In this document: positions 6,853 through 17,097 of the stretch, in pieces
Layout: each line of letters begins with the position of its first letter
How positions within the stretch are numbered: position 1 is the stretch's first letter
From: Cylindrospermum sp. NIES-4074
Lineage (GTDB): Bacteria > Cyanobacteriota > Cyanobacteriia > Cyanobacteriales > Nostocaceae
Reading direction: 5' to 3'
DNA length: 64,000 nucleotides
NCBI GenBank assembly: GCA_003994795.1
Contig: AP018269.1
Coordinates: 1,429,346 to 1,493,345, forward strand
Notes under the pieces: generated by a model
The model's database searches: none
Told to the model about the DNA's origin: nothing
What the model saw: only the letters and a program-made list of their open reading frames with translations
Translations under genes and position numbers: made by a program

Positions 6853-9798
6853 TTAACTAGATGACGATGTTCCGGCTACGGTAAAAATCAATTCCTCTAC
6901 GGTTCTCAGTAATTCTTGCTCGTTGTAAGGTTTAGAAAAGTAGGCTCCAGCCCCCAATTGCATAGCCATTTGCCGATGTTTATTACTGCTACGTGAGGTG
7001 AGCATTGCTACTGGGATATTTTTCAGATTCAGGTCTGACTTTACACGATCTAAAAAGCTATAACCATTGAGGCGAGGCATTTCAATATCGCAAATCACAG
7101 CCTGGACTTTCAACCCATTTTGAAGTTTTTCCCAGGCATCTTGACCGTCTTTAGCTTGTTCTACTTGATACCCTCCTTTTGTCAAAGTTAAAGCTAAGAA
7201 ACGCCGGACATTAATCGAGTCGTCTACAATTAAAATCGCGCCTTTTTGTTTAATAGGGGTTACTGGTGGTTTGTCATTCTGAGGTATAAGGAAAGCTGTC
7301 TGTAATCTGGCTAATGGTAATTGATTGCTTCTGAGGATGCGTTGATTATTGGCAATCCAAGAGGGTAATTCATTAGTATTCACTAGTGGCACGACTCGAC
7401 CATCGCCAAGAATTGTGCAGTTACTAAAACCATGAGGCAGAGGTATATTTCCCTCAACTTGCCGAATTGCGACTTCCTGTTCACCCCAACAACGGTCTAC
7501 TTGCACAGCCACTAGCTGATTATCACCTTTGACAATTAACACACTGTTAGCGTTAATTGCGGGTGAGGTTTCTAGTTCTGGGCTATCATAACGGGGACAA
7601 TTAAACTCAAAGTGGCCACTCAGGCGAATCAGTGGCAGCATGGTGTCTTGCCATCTGAGGAATTCGTTGCCACCCATTGAGACAACCCGCTCATTTTGCA
7701 GTAAGAAAATTTCTGTCACCACATCTGTGGGAAATGCCAACAACATGCGATCGCTTTCCACCAACAAAACTCGTGCTAATGAAAGTGTAAATGGTACTGA
7801 CAGGGTAAAGGTTGTACCCCTTCCTGGCTGGGTATCAACCTTAATATCACCCCGCACCAGATTCAGATTATTCCGCACCACATCCATCCCCACACCACGA
7901 CCAGATAGTGCTGTCACTTGGTCAGAGGTGGTAAATCCTGGTTCAAAAATTAGTGATACTATTTCTTCATCACTAGCACCAGCTAGCAAAGAAGTATCTA
8001 AGCCCATAGATAGGGCCCTAGCGCGAATTTTTTCGATCGCAATACCTTGACCGTCATCACGCATAGTAATAATTGTGCGATTAACGTGATGATGGGCTTT
8101 AATTTCAATTAATCCTTGTTCTGGTTTACCTATACTGCGACGAGTGGCAGCATCTTCAATGCCATGATCAAAAGCATTACGTAACAGATGCATTAAAGGT
8201 TCATTCAAAGCTTCCAAGATACTGCGTTCAATCAAGGTGTTACCACCTTCAATTTTAAGAATCACATTTTTGTTATATTCCACATTTAAGTCACGGATGG
8301 CTCTAGGAAACCGCTCGACTAAATCGGCAAAGGGGCGCATTCTGACTTGTGTGAGCTTGCGCTGTAATTGCTTGGATGTTTTATTCAGCTTTCTAGCAAT
8401 TTGATCTGTATCATCAACGCTGAGTTGAATATCAGTTGTCAGTTCTTCAACCTGCACAATAGTTTCTAGAACTTCTTGAGACAGCAAGTTTAATTCTTGA
8501 TGGGGCTGCTGTCCGTTGCCATTACCTTCAGTTTCCCCTAGTGTTGACACACCAGAAGAGACAACGGCTTGAGTAGGAATTTTCTTATAAGCTGTGCGTA
8601 GTTCTTGATTTTCGCGATCGAGAGCTTGCACTCGTTGATTCAAACTGCGAACGAGTTTGCGTAATCTTTCGAGTTGAGAGTTTAACCCATTCCGCTGGAT
8701 GAGCAGTTCCCCAAATAAATCATTAATTTGTTCTAGTTGCTTGCTGGGAACTCGGACTGTGTTTTCATGCTCTTTACCTACACTAATTGACTCATCTTTG
8801 CGATGGTTTAGATGTGGCTGATTTTCTTTGAAGGTGTCAGGTACAAAACCCAGATCCTCAATTTGATGATCTGTAATGCTGGCTTGGGAAACATCACCAG
8901 CATGATTTTCCTCAGGGAATGAGCTTTCCTCAATAGATATGATTTCTGTGGGGAGAATCGGCTCTGGGATATAGTTGGCTGGAGCGTAGACGCTTTGTGG
9001 CTTGTCGCTAGATATGGCTAAATTGCTAAATTCAATCTTTGTCGGTAGGCTATTCAGTTGATTTGTCAATACTAAAGCTTGCGATCGCCGCCATGCTTGC
9101 AAGGCTAACTGAGCAATTTCTAAAACCTGATTTGGGGTAGCAACTTCTAAGTGACGCCCTATTGACTCACAAAGCTGGGTAAAAGCTGGCAATTGCAGCA
9201 TTTCCCCCAAACCGCCTAACTCCGACGCCATAACGGCGACTTCTGCTTGCAAATAAGGTTCTTCTGCATCTGCTAACACCGATTCTAGGCGCTGCAAACA
9301 AGCTTCTACTTCGGTTTCAAACAACAGAGGTATGATATCTTGCCCATCTTCTGGTGATAGCATACTTGTGGCATCTTCTGGGGAGGGGTCGCCCAAGCGA
9401 TCGCGCAGTTCATCAAAAATGGGGTAACAAAAGGTTCCTAACCATGCCTCTTCTAAAACGTTCCCTTCTGAGAGTAATTCCACTATCTGACGTAGCCAAT
9501 CAACACCAGATAATAATAAACTTTGCAGTTGAGTATCAATTTTCAGAGAATTTCTCTGAGTTTTCAAGACTTTCAAAGAATCTTCTAAACGGTGAGCTAA
9601 ATCACTCAGCACCCGAAATCCCATCATCCCCGCACCACCTTTAATTGAATGAGCGGCTCGGAGTGCGGCATTGATTTTTTCTAAATCAATGCGGTTAATT
9701 GTGTCAACTTCCAGCAATACCGCTTCCAAGGTATTGAGATAATCAGTTGCTTCTTCCAGAAATTGCATCTGGATTTCTAATTCTTTGTCATTAGTCAT
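6853..9798 (-). CDS. hmpE: CheA-type hybrid histidine kinase of a pilus chemotaxis system (HmpE-like)
   Basis: A 981-residue CheA homologue. It has an N-terminal Hpt domain with phosphoacceptor His50 in AAHSIKGG, a variable linker, a P3 dimerisation helix region (about 360-500), and an HATPase domain (NEPLMHLLRNAFDHG N-box; GQGI and GRGVGMDVVR G-boxes). A CheW-like domain follows, then a C-terminal receiver domain (LIVDDS, Asp904 in ICDIEMPR, KPY lysine). It is the last gene of a five-gene minus-strand cluster in the order PATAN-REC, CheY, CheW, MCP, CheA, which is the order of the hmp locus that controls hormogonium gliding in Nostoc punctiforme. The kinase should autophosphorylate under MCP control and signal to type IV pilus motors. 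The family is certain. The hmp assignment rests on gene order and could be confused with a paralogous cluster. Confidence 0.85.
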   Translation of the reverse strand: MTNDKELEIQMQFLEEATDYLNTLEAVLLEVDTINRIDLEKINAALRAAHSIKGGAGMMGFRVLSDLAHRLEDSLKVLKTQRNSLKIDTQLQSLLLSGVDWLRQIVELLSEGNVLEEAWLGTFCYPIFDELRDRLGDPSPEDATSMLSPEDGQDIIPLLFETEVEACLQRLESVLADAEEPYLQAEVAVMASELGGLGEMLQLPAFTQLCESIGRHLEVATPNQVLEIAQLALQAWRRSQALVLTNQLNSLPTKIEFSNLAISSDKPQSVYAPANYIPEPILPTEIISIEESSFPEENHAGDVSQASITDHQIEDLGFVPDTFKENQPHLNHRKDESISVGKEHENTVRVPSKQLEQINDLFGELLIQRNGLNSQLERLRKLVRSLNQRVQALDRENQELRTAYKKIPTQAVVSSGVSTLGETEGNGNGQQPHQELNLLSQEVLETIVQVEELTTDIQLSVDDTDQIARKLNKTSKQLQRKLTQVRMRPFADLVERFPRAIRDLNVEYNKNVILKIEGGNTLIERSILEALNEPLMHLLRNAFDHGIEDAATRRSIGKPEQGLIEIKAHHHVNRTIITMRDDGQGIAIEKIRARALSMGLDTSLLAGASDEEIVSLIFEPGFTTSDQVTALSGRGVGMDVVRNNLNLVRGDIKVDTQPGRGTTFTLSVPFTLSLARVLLVESDRMLLAFPTDVVTEIFLLQNERVVSMGGNEFLRWQDTMLPLIRLSGHFEFNCPRYDSPELETSPAINANSVLIVKGDNQLVAVQVDRCWGEQEVAIRQVEGNIPLPHGFSNCTILGDGRVVPLVNTNELPSWIANNQRILRSNQLPLARLQTAFLIPQNDKPPVTPIKQKGAILIVDDSINVRRFLALTLTKGGYQVEQAKDGQDAWEKLQNGLKVQAVICDIEMPRLNGYSFLDRVKSDLNLKNIPVAMLTSRSSNKHRQMAMQLGAGAYFSKPYNEQELLRTVEELIFTVAGTSSSS

Positions 9799-10112
9799 TG
9801 GTCAAACAATTTTGGATTTTAGATTTTAGTGAGGCAGCGCGGTCTTGGGGGTTTCCCCCATGAGCGACTGCCGAACCCGAAGGGATTTTAGATTGACTCC
9901 AGCAATCAAGTGAGAAGTCATTTAATTTTAGATTTGGGATTTTAGATTGGTTTCACGTAGCTTGCTTCTCGCAGAGCGAGTATAAATTCAGGGGTTTGTA
10001 ACCCTTTTTAAATTTTGGATTTTGAATCTTCAATCCCAAATCCAAAATTTAAAATCTTAAATTCGGCCATTGGTCATTAGCAAATAAAAAACGACTAAAA
10101 CAAATGACTTAT
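9799..10112. other. Repeat-rich spacer between the chemotaxis kinase and MCP genes
   Basis: About 310 bases with no gene. It carries several copies of the phrase gattttagatt / atttgggattttaga and a short block containing gggggtttcccccatgagcgactgccgaa, typical Nostocales intergenic repeats. The spacer interrupts an otherwise compact operon, so kinase expression could be uncoupled from the upstream genes. No terminator with a T-run is evident. Confidence 0.5.
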
Positions 10113-12395
10113 TTAATTGACTTTAAATGTACCGACAGTTTCTTGTAATTCTTGGGAAATCTCGACAGTTTGTTGCAGAGATTGGGAAACTTGGCGGGAA
10201 GAATCGCTGGTGCGTTGTGAGACTGCGGCAATATCTTTCATTAATTGGCTAACAGTTTGGGATGTTTGCACCTGAGATGCAGTAGCAGTGGAAATCGACT
10301 GCACCAAAGAGTCAATTTGTCGTGATACATCTAAAATTTGACTGAGACTTTGTTTGGCATCTTCGACAATTTGGGTACCTGCAACTACTTGGGCAGTTCC
10401 CACTTCCATTGCTTGCACAACTTCGCTGGTTTCTCGTTGAATATTTTCGACAATTTCTTCAATTTCCTGAGTTGCTGCGGCGCTGCGGGCTGCTAATTCG
10501 CCTACTTCTTCAGCAACTACGGCAAATCCTTGTCCTTCTTCCCCTGCACGCACTGCTTCCATACCGGCGTTGATGGCTAACAAGTTGGTTTGCATAGCAA
10601 TTTGGTTAATTAAAGACACCACGCGAGAAATTTGTTGGGAAGATTCTCCCAAACGCCTAACTTTTTTGGTGGTTTCACCAACGGTTTCCCGCAAAGACAG
10701 GATGTTTTGCACTGTTAAATCCATTGCTTGTCCGCTGTTGGTGGCGGTTTGGGCTGCATGGTTGGCGATCGCAGCTGCTTTTTGTGCGCTTTCGGCTACG
10801 GCTTGGATGGAAGTGGTCATTTGGTCAACTGCATCTAAGGTGCGGTTGATTTCGCTGGCTTGGGTGAGGGCGTCTTCTGCTAGCTGACGGATGGCGCTTT
10901 CATTAGAACCGATCGCCAAATTAACTTGGGTAGCAGTATGTTTAACTTGGGTAACAATCCCCCGCAGACTTTCGACAATTGAGTTAAAAAAGTCGGCGAC
11001 GATACCAATTTCCCCGGCTGTGACATCAGCACGTACCGTTAAATCGCCCCTAGCAGCACTTTCTACATTGTTGAGCAATTCTAAAAGTTGCTGGTGTCCT
11101 TCCTGCTGTAAGTCTGTGTGTATGGCAGCCCTGGCTCGTTTTACCTCTACCTGCTCTTTAACTAAATCTTGCAAGTTCTCCGCCAACTGGTTAATATTGG
11201 CCTTGTCATCTTCTTTTCTGATCTCCAAGGTCGTATTGCGTTTTGCTAACGCTGCATTGGCTTTGAGAATTGGCTCAATGGTGCGTTTGGTTAACCAAGT
11301 GGCGATCGCACCCACAATAATTGCTGTTAATCCTGTACCAATGGCGATGAACCACAATAATTGTCTTTGAGGTGCAAATACAATTGTGCTATCTGTAGAC
11401 AGAAGTATTTGCCAATTGAGATCCGGTAATCCTGCTAATTTTGTGGCTGGTACATAGCTCACCAATTGTGGTTTTTGATTACCTTTTCCGACATTGGCAA
11501 AAGTCTCAACCTGTTTTGCCGTTAGCAGATTAGCTAAATTAGGAAACTCAAATTTTGCTTCTTTACCTAATAATTCTTTTTCTGGACTAAGAAAAACTTT
11601 GCCAGAACCGTCAAGTAAATAGTATTTATTACCATTAGCAGCATAGTTTTTCAACACTTCTGCTAAAGATGTTGTCGGCATCTGCGCCCTGGCTACAGCC
11701 ACAGTTTTGCCCGTAACCACATCTTTCACAGGTGCAGCTATGTAAATATTTACTACCCCTGTACTTTTTACGGTTTCTGGTTCACTGATGATAGCAGCAT
11801 CCCGCCGGAGAACCTCTTTAAAATAATTGCGATTTCTATCTTTACCCACAGGTTCCCCTGTCGATTGGAGAATCACTTTACCATCTAGATCAAAGACAGC
11901 AACATTGTTATAAGCTTTGTAAGCTGCAACCATACTATCTAGAACAGCTTGCTTTTGTTCAAGACTTGTGCTTTCGCTAACTTTGGCATTTGTCAAAAAT
12001 GGTAAATTAGAGAGAACCTGAATATCTCCATAGCGTCCCAACATAAACCGATTAACGTTGTCAGTTAAGCTGAGGGCTGCTGTTTCTAAGCTGCTGGTGG
12101 CTGCTGTTTGCCCTTGGGTAACTTGCTGAGTAATGGCTTTACTGGTAAAATAATAAGCGATCGCCCCAATACCCAAAGTAGGGAGTGTGGAGAATGCGAT
12201 CGCCAAAATTGTCGCCTTTCTAACCAAGCCAAATCTCTGGACATAGGGAACTGCATGACTCACACGATAATTTTCAGCAGTTTCTTGAGTAGGCTTTGGT
12301 ATTTCGACTATAGGATCAGCAACCTTTACCGATGAAATTAGCGAACCCTCTTTTTGAGCATCACTACTCTTAGTAATGTCAGCTTTATTAAACAT
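10113..12395 (-). CDS. hmpD: Methyl-accepting chemotaxis protein with extracytoplasmic sensor (HmpD-like)
   Basis: A transmembrane chemoreceptor of 760 residues when started at the ATG at 12395. That start has a purine-rich CAGGGGGAAT ribosome site and begins [10 protein letters not shown]. An upstream ATG at 12428 adds 11 residues without such a site. Domains in order: cytoplasmic tail, TM1 (about 60-83, [21 protein letters not shown]), a dCache-like ligand-binding region, TM2 (about 345-368), two HAMP-like segments ([10 protein letters not shown] and [15 protein letters not shown]), and a coiled-coil signalling domain. The tip reads [20 protein letters not shown] followed by [16 protein letters not shown]. 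It should couple through CheW to the CheA-like kinase next to it. The ligand is unknown. Confidence 0.85.
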   Translation of the reverse strand: MFNKADITKSSDAQKEGSLISSVKVADPIVEIPKPTQETAENYRVSHAVPYVQRFGLVRKATILAIAFSTLPTLGIGAIAYYFTSKAITQQVTQGQTAATSSLETAALSLTDNVNRFMLGRYGDIQVLSNLPFLTNAKVSESTSLEQKQAVLDSMVAAYKAYNNVAVFDLDGKVILQSTGEPVGKDRNRNYFKEVLRRDAAIISEPETVKSTGVVNIYIAAPVKDVVTGKTVAVARAQMPTTSLAEVLKNYAANGNKYYLLDGSGKVFLSPEKELLGKEAKFEFPNLANLLTAKQVETFANVGKGNQKPQLVSYVPATKLAGLPDLNWQILLSTDSTIVFAPQRQLLWFIAIGTGLTAIIVGAIATWLTKRTIEPILKANAALAKRNTTLEIRKEDDKANINQLAENLQDLVKEQVEVKRARAAIHTDLQQEGHQQLLELLNNVESAARGDLTVRADVTAGEIGIVADFFNSIVESLRGIVTQVKHTATQVNLAIGSNESAIRQLAEDALTQASEINRTLDAVDQMTTSIQAVAESAQKAAAIANHAAQTATNSGQAMDLTVQNILSLRETVGETTKKVRRLGESSQQISRVVSLINQIAMQTNLLAINAGMEAVRAGEEGQGFAVVAEEVGELAARSAAATQEIEEIVENIQRETSEVVQAMEVGTAQVVAGTQIVEDAKQSLSQILDVSRQIDSLVQSISTATASQVQTSQTVSQLMKDIAAVSQRTSDSSRQVSQSLQQTVEISQELQETVGTFKVN

Positions 12396-12455
12396 AAAGT
12401 AATTCCCCCTGAAGATTAAGAACACCAAAAAAATACTTTAATTTTTTTGTAAAAT

Positions 12456-12953
12456 CTAATTACTGTGGAGAACAGAAGATTGTACAATTGCCTCCGCATC
12501 TAATACCAACAATATTTCCTGTTTTTGCACAACACAGCCACGTAAATAAGGCACTAAGCTAGATGTCACTTGTCCAATAGGAGAACAAACATCATCAGCC
12601 ATAAACTTAGTTGTACCTTTAATATCTTGCACCACCAAACCTAAAACCTGCGATTCTACTCGAATAACGATAACATTATACTGTCGGAGTCGATTATCTA
12701 AAGATTCTAAATTCAGCATTCTCGGCAAATCAATTACCCAAATTATCCGACTACGCCAATTCATTAACCCTAAAATGCAAGCCGGCATATTGGGCATCGA
12801 AGTGACAGATTCCACAGGAACAATAATTGCTTCTTGGCTATGCTTAATCGATAACACAGCCGCAGTCTGATGATTCAAGTAAAACTTAAGATAGCCATCT
12901 CCTAAGTTATTTTGGGCAGGTTGATCAGGAATTATAATTTTTGCACTAGTCAT
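12456..12953 (-). CDS. hmpC: CheW-like adaptor protein (HmpC-like)
   Basis: A 165-residue protein with a single CheW/SH3-like fold. It shows YLKFYLN at the start of the domain, VPVESVTSMPNMPACILGLMNWRS (the conserved P.....G..N.RG region, with the usual Gly after Arg replaced) and VIDLPRML, then a C-terminal LVPYLRGCVVQKQEILLVLD segment. It should bridge the MCP and the CheA-like kinase. It lies 4 bases downstream of the CheY gene and 60 bases before the MCP gene on the same strand, consistent with one transcript. Confidence 0.85.
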   Translation of the reverse strand: MTSAKIIIPDQPAQNNLGDGYLKFYLNHQTAAVLSIKHSQEAIIVPVESVTSMPNMPACILGLMNWRSRIIWVIDLPRMLNLESLDNRLRQYNVIVIRVESQVLGLVVQDIKGTTKFMADDVCSPIGQVTSSLVPYLRGCVVQKQEILLVLDAEAIVQSSVLHSN

Positions 12954-12957
12954 GATT

Positions 12958-13335
12958 TCAAACCACTACTAATTTAATAGTACGTAGGAGTTGTTCACGG
13001 GTGTAAGGTTTAGTTATATAAGCATTAGCACCTTGACGTATCGCCCAGAAACGGTCTATTTCCTGATTTTTGCAACTACAAATGACAATTGGCACATTTT
13101 CAGTAATTGGATTTCTTTTCAGGGAACGACACAACTCAAAGCCACTCATTTCTGGCATGACTAAATCAGTAACAATTACATCTGTTTTTTGCAAAGCAGC
13201 TTTTTCTAAAGCTTCCTTTGCACCATTAGCTTTAATTACGTTGTAACCACTTTCTTGAAGATAATGGTTCATTAGTTCCAATTCGCTAGGGGAATCTTCA
13301 ACAATGAGAATTGTGCCAAGCAAAGTCAGACTCAC
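12958..13335 (-). CDS. hmpB: CheY/PilH-like single-domain response regulator (HmpB-like)
   Basis: A stand-alone receiver domain of 125 residues: acidic pair in ILIVEDSPSE, phosphoacceptor Asp57 in VIVTDLVMPEM, Ser in VICSCK and Lys in YITKPY. The start codon is GTG at 13335 with a GAGGAG ribosome site eight bases upstream. There is no output domain, so it is expected to act by protein contact, probably at the type IV pilus apparatus. The adjacent CheW gene begins 4 bases after its stop. Confidence 0.85.
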   Translation of the reverse strand: MSLTLLGTILIVEDSPSELELMNHYLQESGYNVIKANGAKEALEKAALQKTDVIVTDLVMPEMSGFELCRSLKRNPITENVPIVICSCKNQEIDRFWAIRQGANAYITKPYTREQLLRTIKLVVV

Positions 13336-13393
13336 TAATAAATCTCCTCAAAAAATAAATTGGGTTTATTTTGCTCTGTTAACAATTCCTAAA

Positions 13394-14425
13394 TTAACCA
13401 ACGTGTTTAAACACCATTTTTAACAAATCTGATTGTGTAAACGGCTTAGTTAAATAGCCTGATGACCTCACAATCTTAGCCTTAGCCTTATCAATAAATC
13501 CGGTTCTGCCAGTTACCATGATGATGGGTGTATGCTTAAAAGCCGAATGTCTCCGCAATAAAGAACACAGTTCATAACCATCTAAACTTGGCATTTCCAC
13601 ATCTAGCAAAATTAAATCTGGCTTACTCCGCATAATTTGCATCAAAGCTTTTACAGGATCGTTAATCATGACAACTGAAAATGTGCTGTCATCCAAAAAG
13701 TGTTTGATGGAATTTAAGACTGTTTGACTATCATCAATGCAGGCAATTGTATAGAGACTTTTACGAACAGGTAGTTGAGCCGTTATATTATTCCTCGGCT
13801 CAATAGGAATAAAATTACTTTTTGGTAATTTTGGCACAGTCCCAGGCAGAACTTGCGAACCACCCACAGATGGTATTGATGACTGGATATTTTGCCGATT
13901 TCTTAACCGCTTTTGACAATATTCAACTATTAACCGCAAATCCAAATGGCAGAACTTTGGCAGTTCATTCAAAGAGTTATCAGGATTAAACTCATAGTTC
14001 CCTTCTTTTAAGGAAAGAAAAGACTCTAGCACTTCTTTTGCTAATTCGTCTATCAGCATTGCCGCTTGTGGAGGAGTGATGTATTCCTGATCCACCAACC
14101 AACAAATAGCTTGATAATCTGCGTATGGTATTGACTGATTTTCATTTTTCGCTTCAAACATCAGCCGCATCTGAACGCGTGTGGCGTTATCGAGACTGGG
14201 AAAATGCTGATTTAAGCGCCGCAGGTGACTGTCAAGCCGCTCAAACAGTTTATCTGAATAGGAGGCATAAGTTAGTTTACCGTCCTCTAGATAGATTGAC
14301 CAAGAAACTGTCCCGGTAAATACGCTTAGACAACCTGTGGTACGCCGACTAGTCAGTTGTGCCAACAGAGATAGCGGATGTAGTTTCTGAAACAACCTGT
14401 AGCTACCTATAGGAGTTGTGCTCAT
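13394..14425 (-). CDS. hmpA: PatA-type response regulator: PATAN (DUF4388) plus receiver domain (HmpA-like)
   Basis: A 343-residue protein. Residues 1-115 match the PATAN/DUF4388 domain (LHPLSLLAQLTSRRTTGCLSV, then WSIYLEDGKLTYASYSD), followed by a helical region and a C-terminal receiver domain (IACIDDSQ, Asp in LILLDVEMPSLDGYEL, Thr in VTGR, Lys in LTKPF). PatA itself, of this architecture, affects heterocyst patterning in Anabaena. Copies at the head of pilus chemotaxis clusters act as PilG-like outputs. This is the first gene of the five-gene cluster, so its upstream region should hold the main promoter. Confidence 0.85.
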   Translation of the reverse strand: MSTTPIGSYRLFQKLHPLSLLAQLTSRRTTGCLSVFTGTVSWSIYLEDGKLTYASYSDKLFERLDSHLRRLNQHFPSLDNATRVQMRLMFEAKNENQSIPYADYQAICWLVDQEYITPPQAAMLIDELAKEVLESFLSLKEGNYEFNPDNSLNELPKFCHLDLRLIVEYCQKRLRNRQNIQSSIPSVGGSQVLPGTVPKLPKSNFIPIEPRNNITAQLPVRKSLYTIACIDDSQTVLNSIKHFLDDSTFSVVMINDPVKALMQIMRSKPDLILLDVEMPSLDGYELCSLLRRHSAFKHTPIIMVTGRTGFIDKAKAKIVRSSGYLTKPFTQSDLLKMVFKHVG

Positions 14426-15052
14426 TGTGCTTTTACTTCAGCTAAATTTAATACGTGTAAGCTAAGTTTGTGCAGCAGCTCTTCCATAATTTAAATCAAA
14501 CATCAGATATCGGATCTTTTGTAGCATAAAACACAAGATTTTGCGCCTAATTTTGTAGTGAAACTCAACAGTAGCAGCATCATTAAAAAATTAGCAAATC
14601 TCTGTCAACTCCTCATTTCTTGTTGATTACGTCACTTTTACTGTGATTATTAACCGTTTTTGGGGAATTAATACCGAGTTGCAGTCGGATATACAATTTG
14701 TCATCTTGAGTCAAGTTTCGCTAAGAATGACACGTTTAAACGCAATTTAGTACAGGCAAAAAAACGTAACATTAGATAAAGTTACTCTTCATTAAGTAAG
14801 GTTGAATTGACTACCGTAATAATACGGTTTTGATATCCAAAATTGAATTTAGTCTATTCAGTAGTTATATTGATAAAATTAGGTTAGTTAAATTTTCAGT
14901 AAAGAAGATAAACGCTTGTGGAATGAAAGCCAAGTTAGCTGCACCACAAGCGTTTTGAGCTTTTATACCCAACCAAGTTGACACAATATTAAATGTATAT
15001 AAAAATACTAATACACTGCTGTCTAAGTTCTGGGTAAAAAGCGGGGCAAGTT
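14426..15052. other. Upstream region of the chemotaxis cluster, no gene seen
   Basis: About 630 AT-rich bases between the divergent PATAN-REC gene and the small ORF at 15.05 kb. I see no ORF, RNA gene or clear promoter consensus. By position it should hold the promoter of the chemotaxis operon. Confidence 0.4.
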
Positions 15053-15349
15053 ATGGTTTACAAAAGGGTACATGCTAACAGTTCATCCTGGAACCCCCCA
15101 AAAGAGGCGAGTAAGGGTAAATTCAAACAAAGCTCTTTTGGTATCCAGCCTAAATCTGAACTGTCAAGGAAAGTTATCATGGATTGGATAGAAAAGGCTT
15201 TGAATCAAAATCGTGGTCTTCCAGAAACCCATGAACCCAGTTGGAATACTTTCTTTATTAGTGCAGTGCGTGCGCGGATTTTTGATGAAAAACATATTTC
15301 GGATAGATCAACATTTTGGGAAAACCCCGAAGCAGTTTTTCAGATATAA
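15053..15349 (+). CDS. Hypothetical 98-aa protein, possibly a truncated gene
   Basis: An unrecognised product. Its N-terminal 40 residues (SSSWNPPKEASKG, then FGIQPKSE) recall the polar leader of cyanobacterial proteins that carry a DUF4157-type (eCIS-associated) domain after such a leader. The expected domain is absent. Instead there is a short MDWIEKALNQ segment and then SWNTFFISAVRARIFDE. The resemblance is by eye and weak. It sits next to a truncated phosphoesterase, so the locus may be gene debris left by a rearrangement. Confidence 0.4.
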   Translation: MVYKRVHANSSSWNPPKEASKGKFKQSSFGIQPKSELSRKVIMDWIEKALNQNRGLPETHEPSWNTFFISAVRARIFDEKHISDRSTFWENPEAVFQI

Positions 15350-15499
15350 TCTAGAACAAAACTGGAGATTGAAAAACAGTGCTGAATGATTGCGGTACAA
15401 CCAAACTTTTTCCTCTTCAACACAAGAAAATGGTCTGTTAGTGTGCTCTAAAATATTTTTATGCCCAAAATGAGTATCTCCAGCAAACCAAATCATCAT
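15308..15499 (-). pseudogene. Truncated calcineurin-like metallophosphoesterase (5' fragment)
   Basis: The first 29 codons read MMIWFAGDTHFGHKNILEHT then NRPFSCVEE. This matches the start of small metallophosphoesterases, where D.HFGH supplies metal ligands. After that the homology stops abruptly, replaced by unrelated residues (EKVWLYRNHSALFF) to a stop at 15308, which overlaps the neighbouring ORF. The other metal-binding motifs (GD..D, GNHD, GH) are missing, so the product cannot be a working enzyme. Confidence 0.6.
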
Positions 15500-15695
15500 T
15501 AGAGGCAGTTTTGAAACTACTATAAAGTATTCGGTTGTGGCTGGTAAGATTAATTACATTGAGAAATTTTTTCTAGGCGATCGCTAATTCTGAGTCTGCC
15601 TACACTTAGTTTCTCATGCACTCATACAAAATTGATACCAAAAACTATAATGTTTTGGTATCAATCTCAGCCTAGAGGCTGCAATTATTTAAGAA

Positions 15696-15777
15696 TGCGG
15701 ATGAAAGGACTTGAACCTTCACTCCTTTCGGAACTAGAACCTAAATCTAGCGCGTCTGCCAATTCCGCCACATCCGC
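15696..15777 (-). tRNA. tRNA-Leu (anticodon UAG)
   Basis: Read on the minus strand, the acceptor stem GCGGATG (15777-15771) pairs with CATCCGC before discriminator A at 15696. The D-arm contains GGCGGAATTGGCAGACGC. The anticodon stem CTAGA/TCTAG encloses the loop TTTAGGT, giving anticodon TAG. A long variable arm typical of class II tRNA-Leu follows, then the T-arm GTTCAAGTC. The length is 82 bases. No CCA is encoded, so it must be added after transcription. Confidence 0.95.
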
Positions 15778-15909
15778 ATCAGTTAACTATAATAGCATAA
15801 CATATTGTTTATGGGAATAGTCAAATTGACTAAAAATTAAGTCGGTTAGGCTGGGGATTTGGGGAAGGTTAAAAGTATGGATTTGCCCTTACCCCATCAG
15901 CGGTTAACT

Positions 15910-17097
15910 CTACATCACAGCCACACGGGGTAAACGATGCTTGAACCCGCAGAGAATTTCCCAAGAAATTGTACCTAATTGATTTGCCCAATCTTCAGCT
16001 GAAATGTGTTCTTCTCCCTGTTCCCCCAGTAAGGTGACTATTTCCCCTTCTTGGATGTCGGGAATAGAACTCACATCCAGCATCAACTGATCCATCGTGA
16101 TTGTCCCGATCTGGGGGACACGCCGATCGCGAATTAACACCTCCATTTTATGGGAAAGTTGCCGTGGAACGCCATCGGCATAACCAATACCCACAACAGC
16201 GAGACGCATTTCTCGTGGGGCGATAAACTGATGACCATAGCTTACACCAGTTCCTGCGCCTATGGTTTTCACCTGGGTAACTCGTGCTTTGAGTTGTAAA
16301 ACGGGACGAAGTTTAATCGTATTTTGTAAATGGGTGGCTGGGTATAGTCCATAAACGGCTAAACCAACGCGCACAATATCGTAGTGTAATGCTGAATCTG
16401 CGAGGGTAGCGGCTGAGTTAGCTAAGTGCAAGCAAGGTGGGGTGATTCCTTTGGCTTTGATTTTGGCGATCGCTTCCTCAAATCGTCTATGCTGTTCTTC
16501 CATAACTGTAGGATCAGCACTGTCTGCCGTTGCCAAGTGGGAATATATACTGGCAATAGCAAGATGCGGTAAGCTTGACACCAATTGCACAAACTCACTT
16601 GCTTCCTGCCAGTTAGTCCCCAACCTAGACATTCCCGTGTCCAATTTGATGTGTACTGGTACAGGGGAACCACAGTTAATGGTTTCTAAGGTATTGGAAA
16701 AAACTAAAGCTTGTTTAGGGCTGCATAGTGTAGGCTGAAGTTTCCAATGTGCGATCGCATGAATTTGCTCTGGGGAATTGATTGCGCCTAAAATTAAAAT
16801 TGGTGCTTTAATGCCACCTTCCCGTAATTGAATCCCTTCGGGAACCGTAGCAACTCCTAACCAACTCGCTCCCGCTTCCAATACTGTTTTAGCAACTGTT
16901 ACCGCCCCATGTCCGTAAGCATCAGCTTTGACTACTGCCATCAGCTGAGTGCTAGGCGATAACAACTTTAGCAGCTGCTTTACATTATACGATAACGCCC
17001 CTAAGTCAATTTCTACCCAAGCGCGTTGGGAAAACCAAGCGTAGGTATCACACTCCTGACTATCAGCAAAACTTGGGGTTTGTTTATGACTTAACAT
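15910..17097 (-). CDS. alr: Alanine racemase
   Basis: A PLP-dependent enzyme that interconverts L- and D-alanine for peptidoglycan precursors. The start is set at ATG 17097 because AAGGAG lies eight bases upstream; the frame runs nine codons further to 17124. The product is 395 residues. Lys57 in VVKADAYGHG binds PLP, and the catalytic Tyr from the other subunit is in GAGTGVSYGHQF. The TIM barrel and C-terminal beta domain are complete (GYADGVPR, GTITMDQLM, GEQG...SAEDWA). It is convergent in position with the tRNA gene and not in an obvious operon. Confidence 0.95.
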   Translation of the reverse strand: MLSHKQTPSFADSQECDTYAWFSQRAWVEIDLGALSYNVKQLLKLLSPSTQLMAVVKADAYGHGAVTVAKTVLEAGASWLGVATVPEGIQLREGGIKAPILILGAINSPEQIHAIAHWKLQPTLCSPKQALVFSNTLETINCGSPVPVHIKLDTGMSRLGTNWQEASEFVQLVSSLPHLAIASIYSHLATADSADPTVMEEQHRRFEEAIAKIKAKGITPPCLHLANSAATLADSALHYDIVRVGLAVYGLYPATHLQNTIKLRPVLQLKARVTQVKTIGAGTGVSYGHQFIAPREMRLAVVGIGYADGVPRQLSHKMEVLIRDRRVPQIGTITMDQLMLDVSSIPDIQEGEIVTLLGEQGEEHISAEDWANQLGTISWEILCGFKHRLPRVAVM

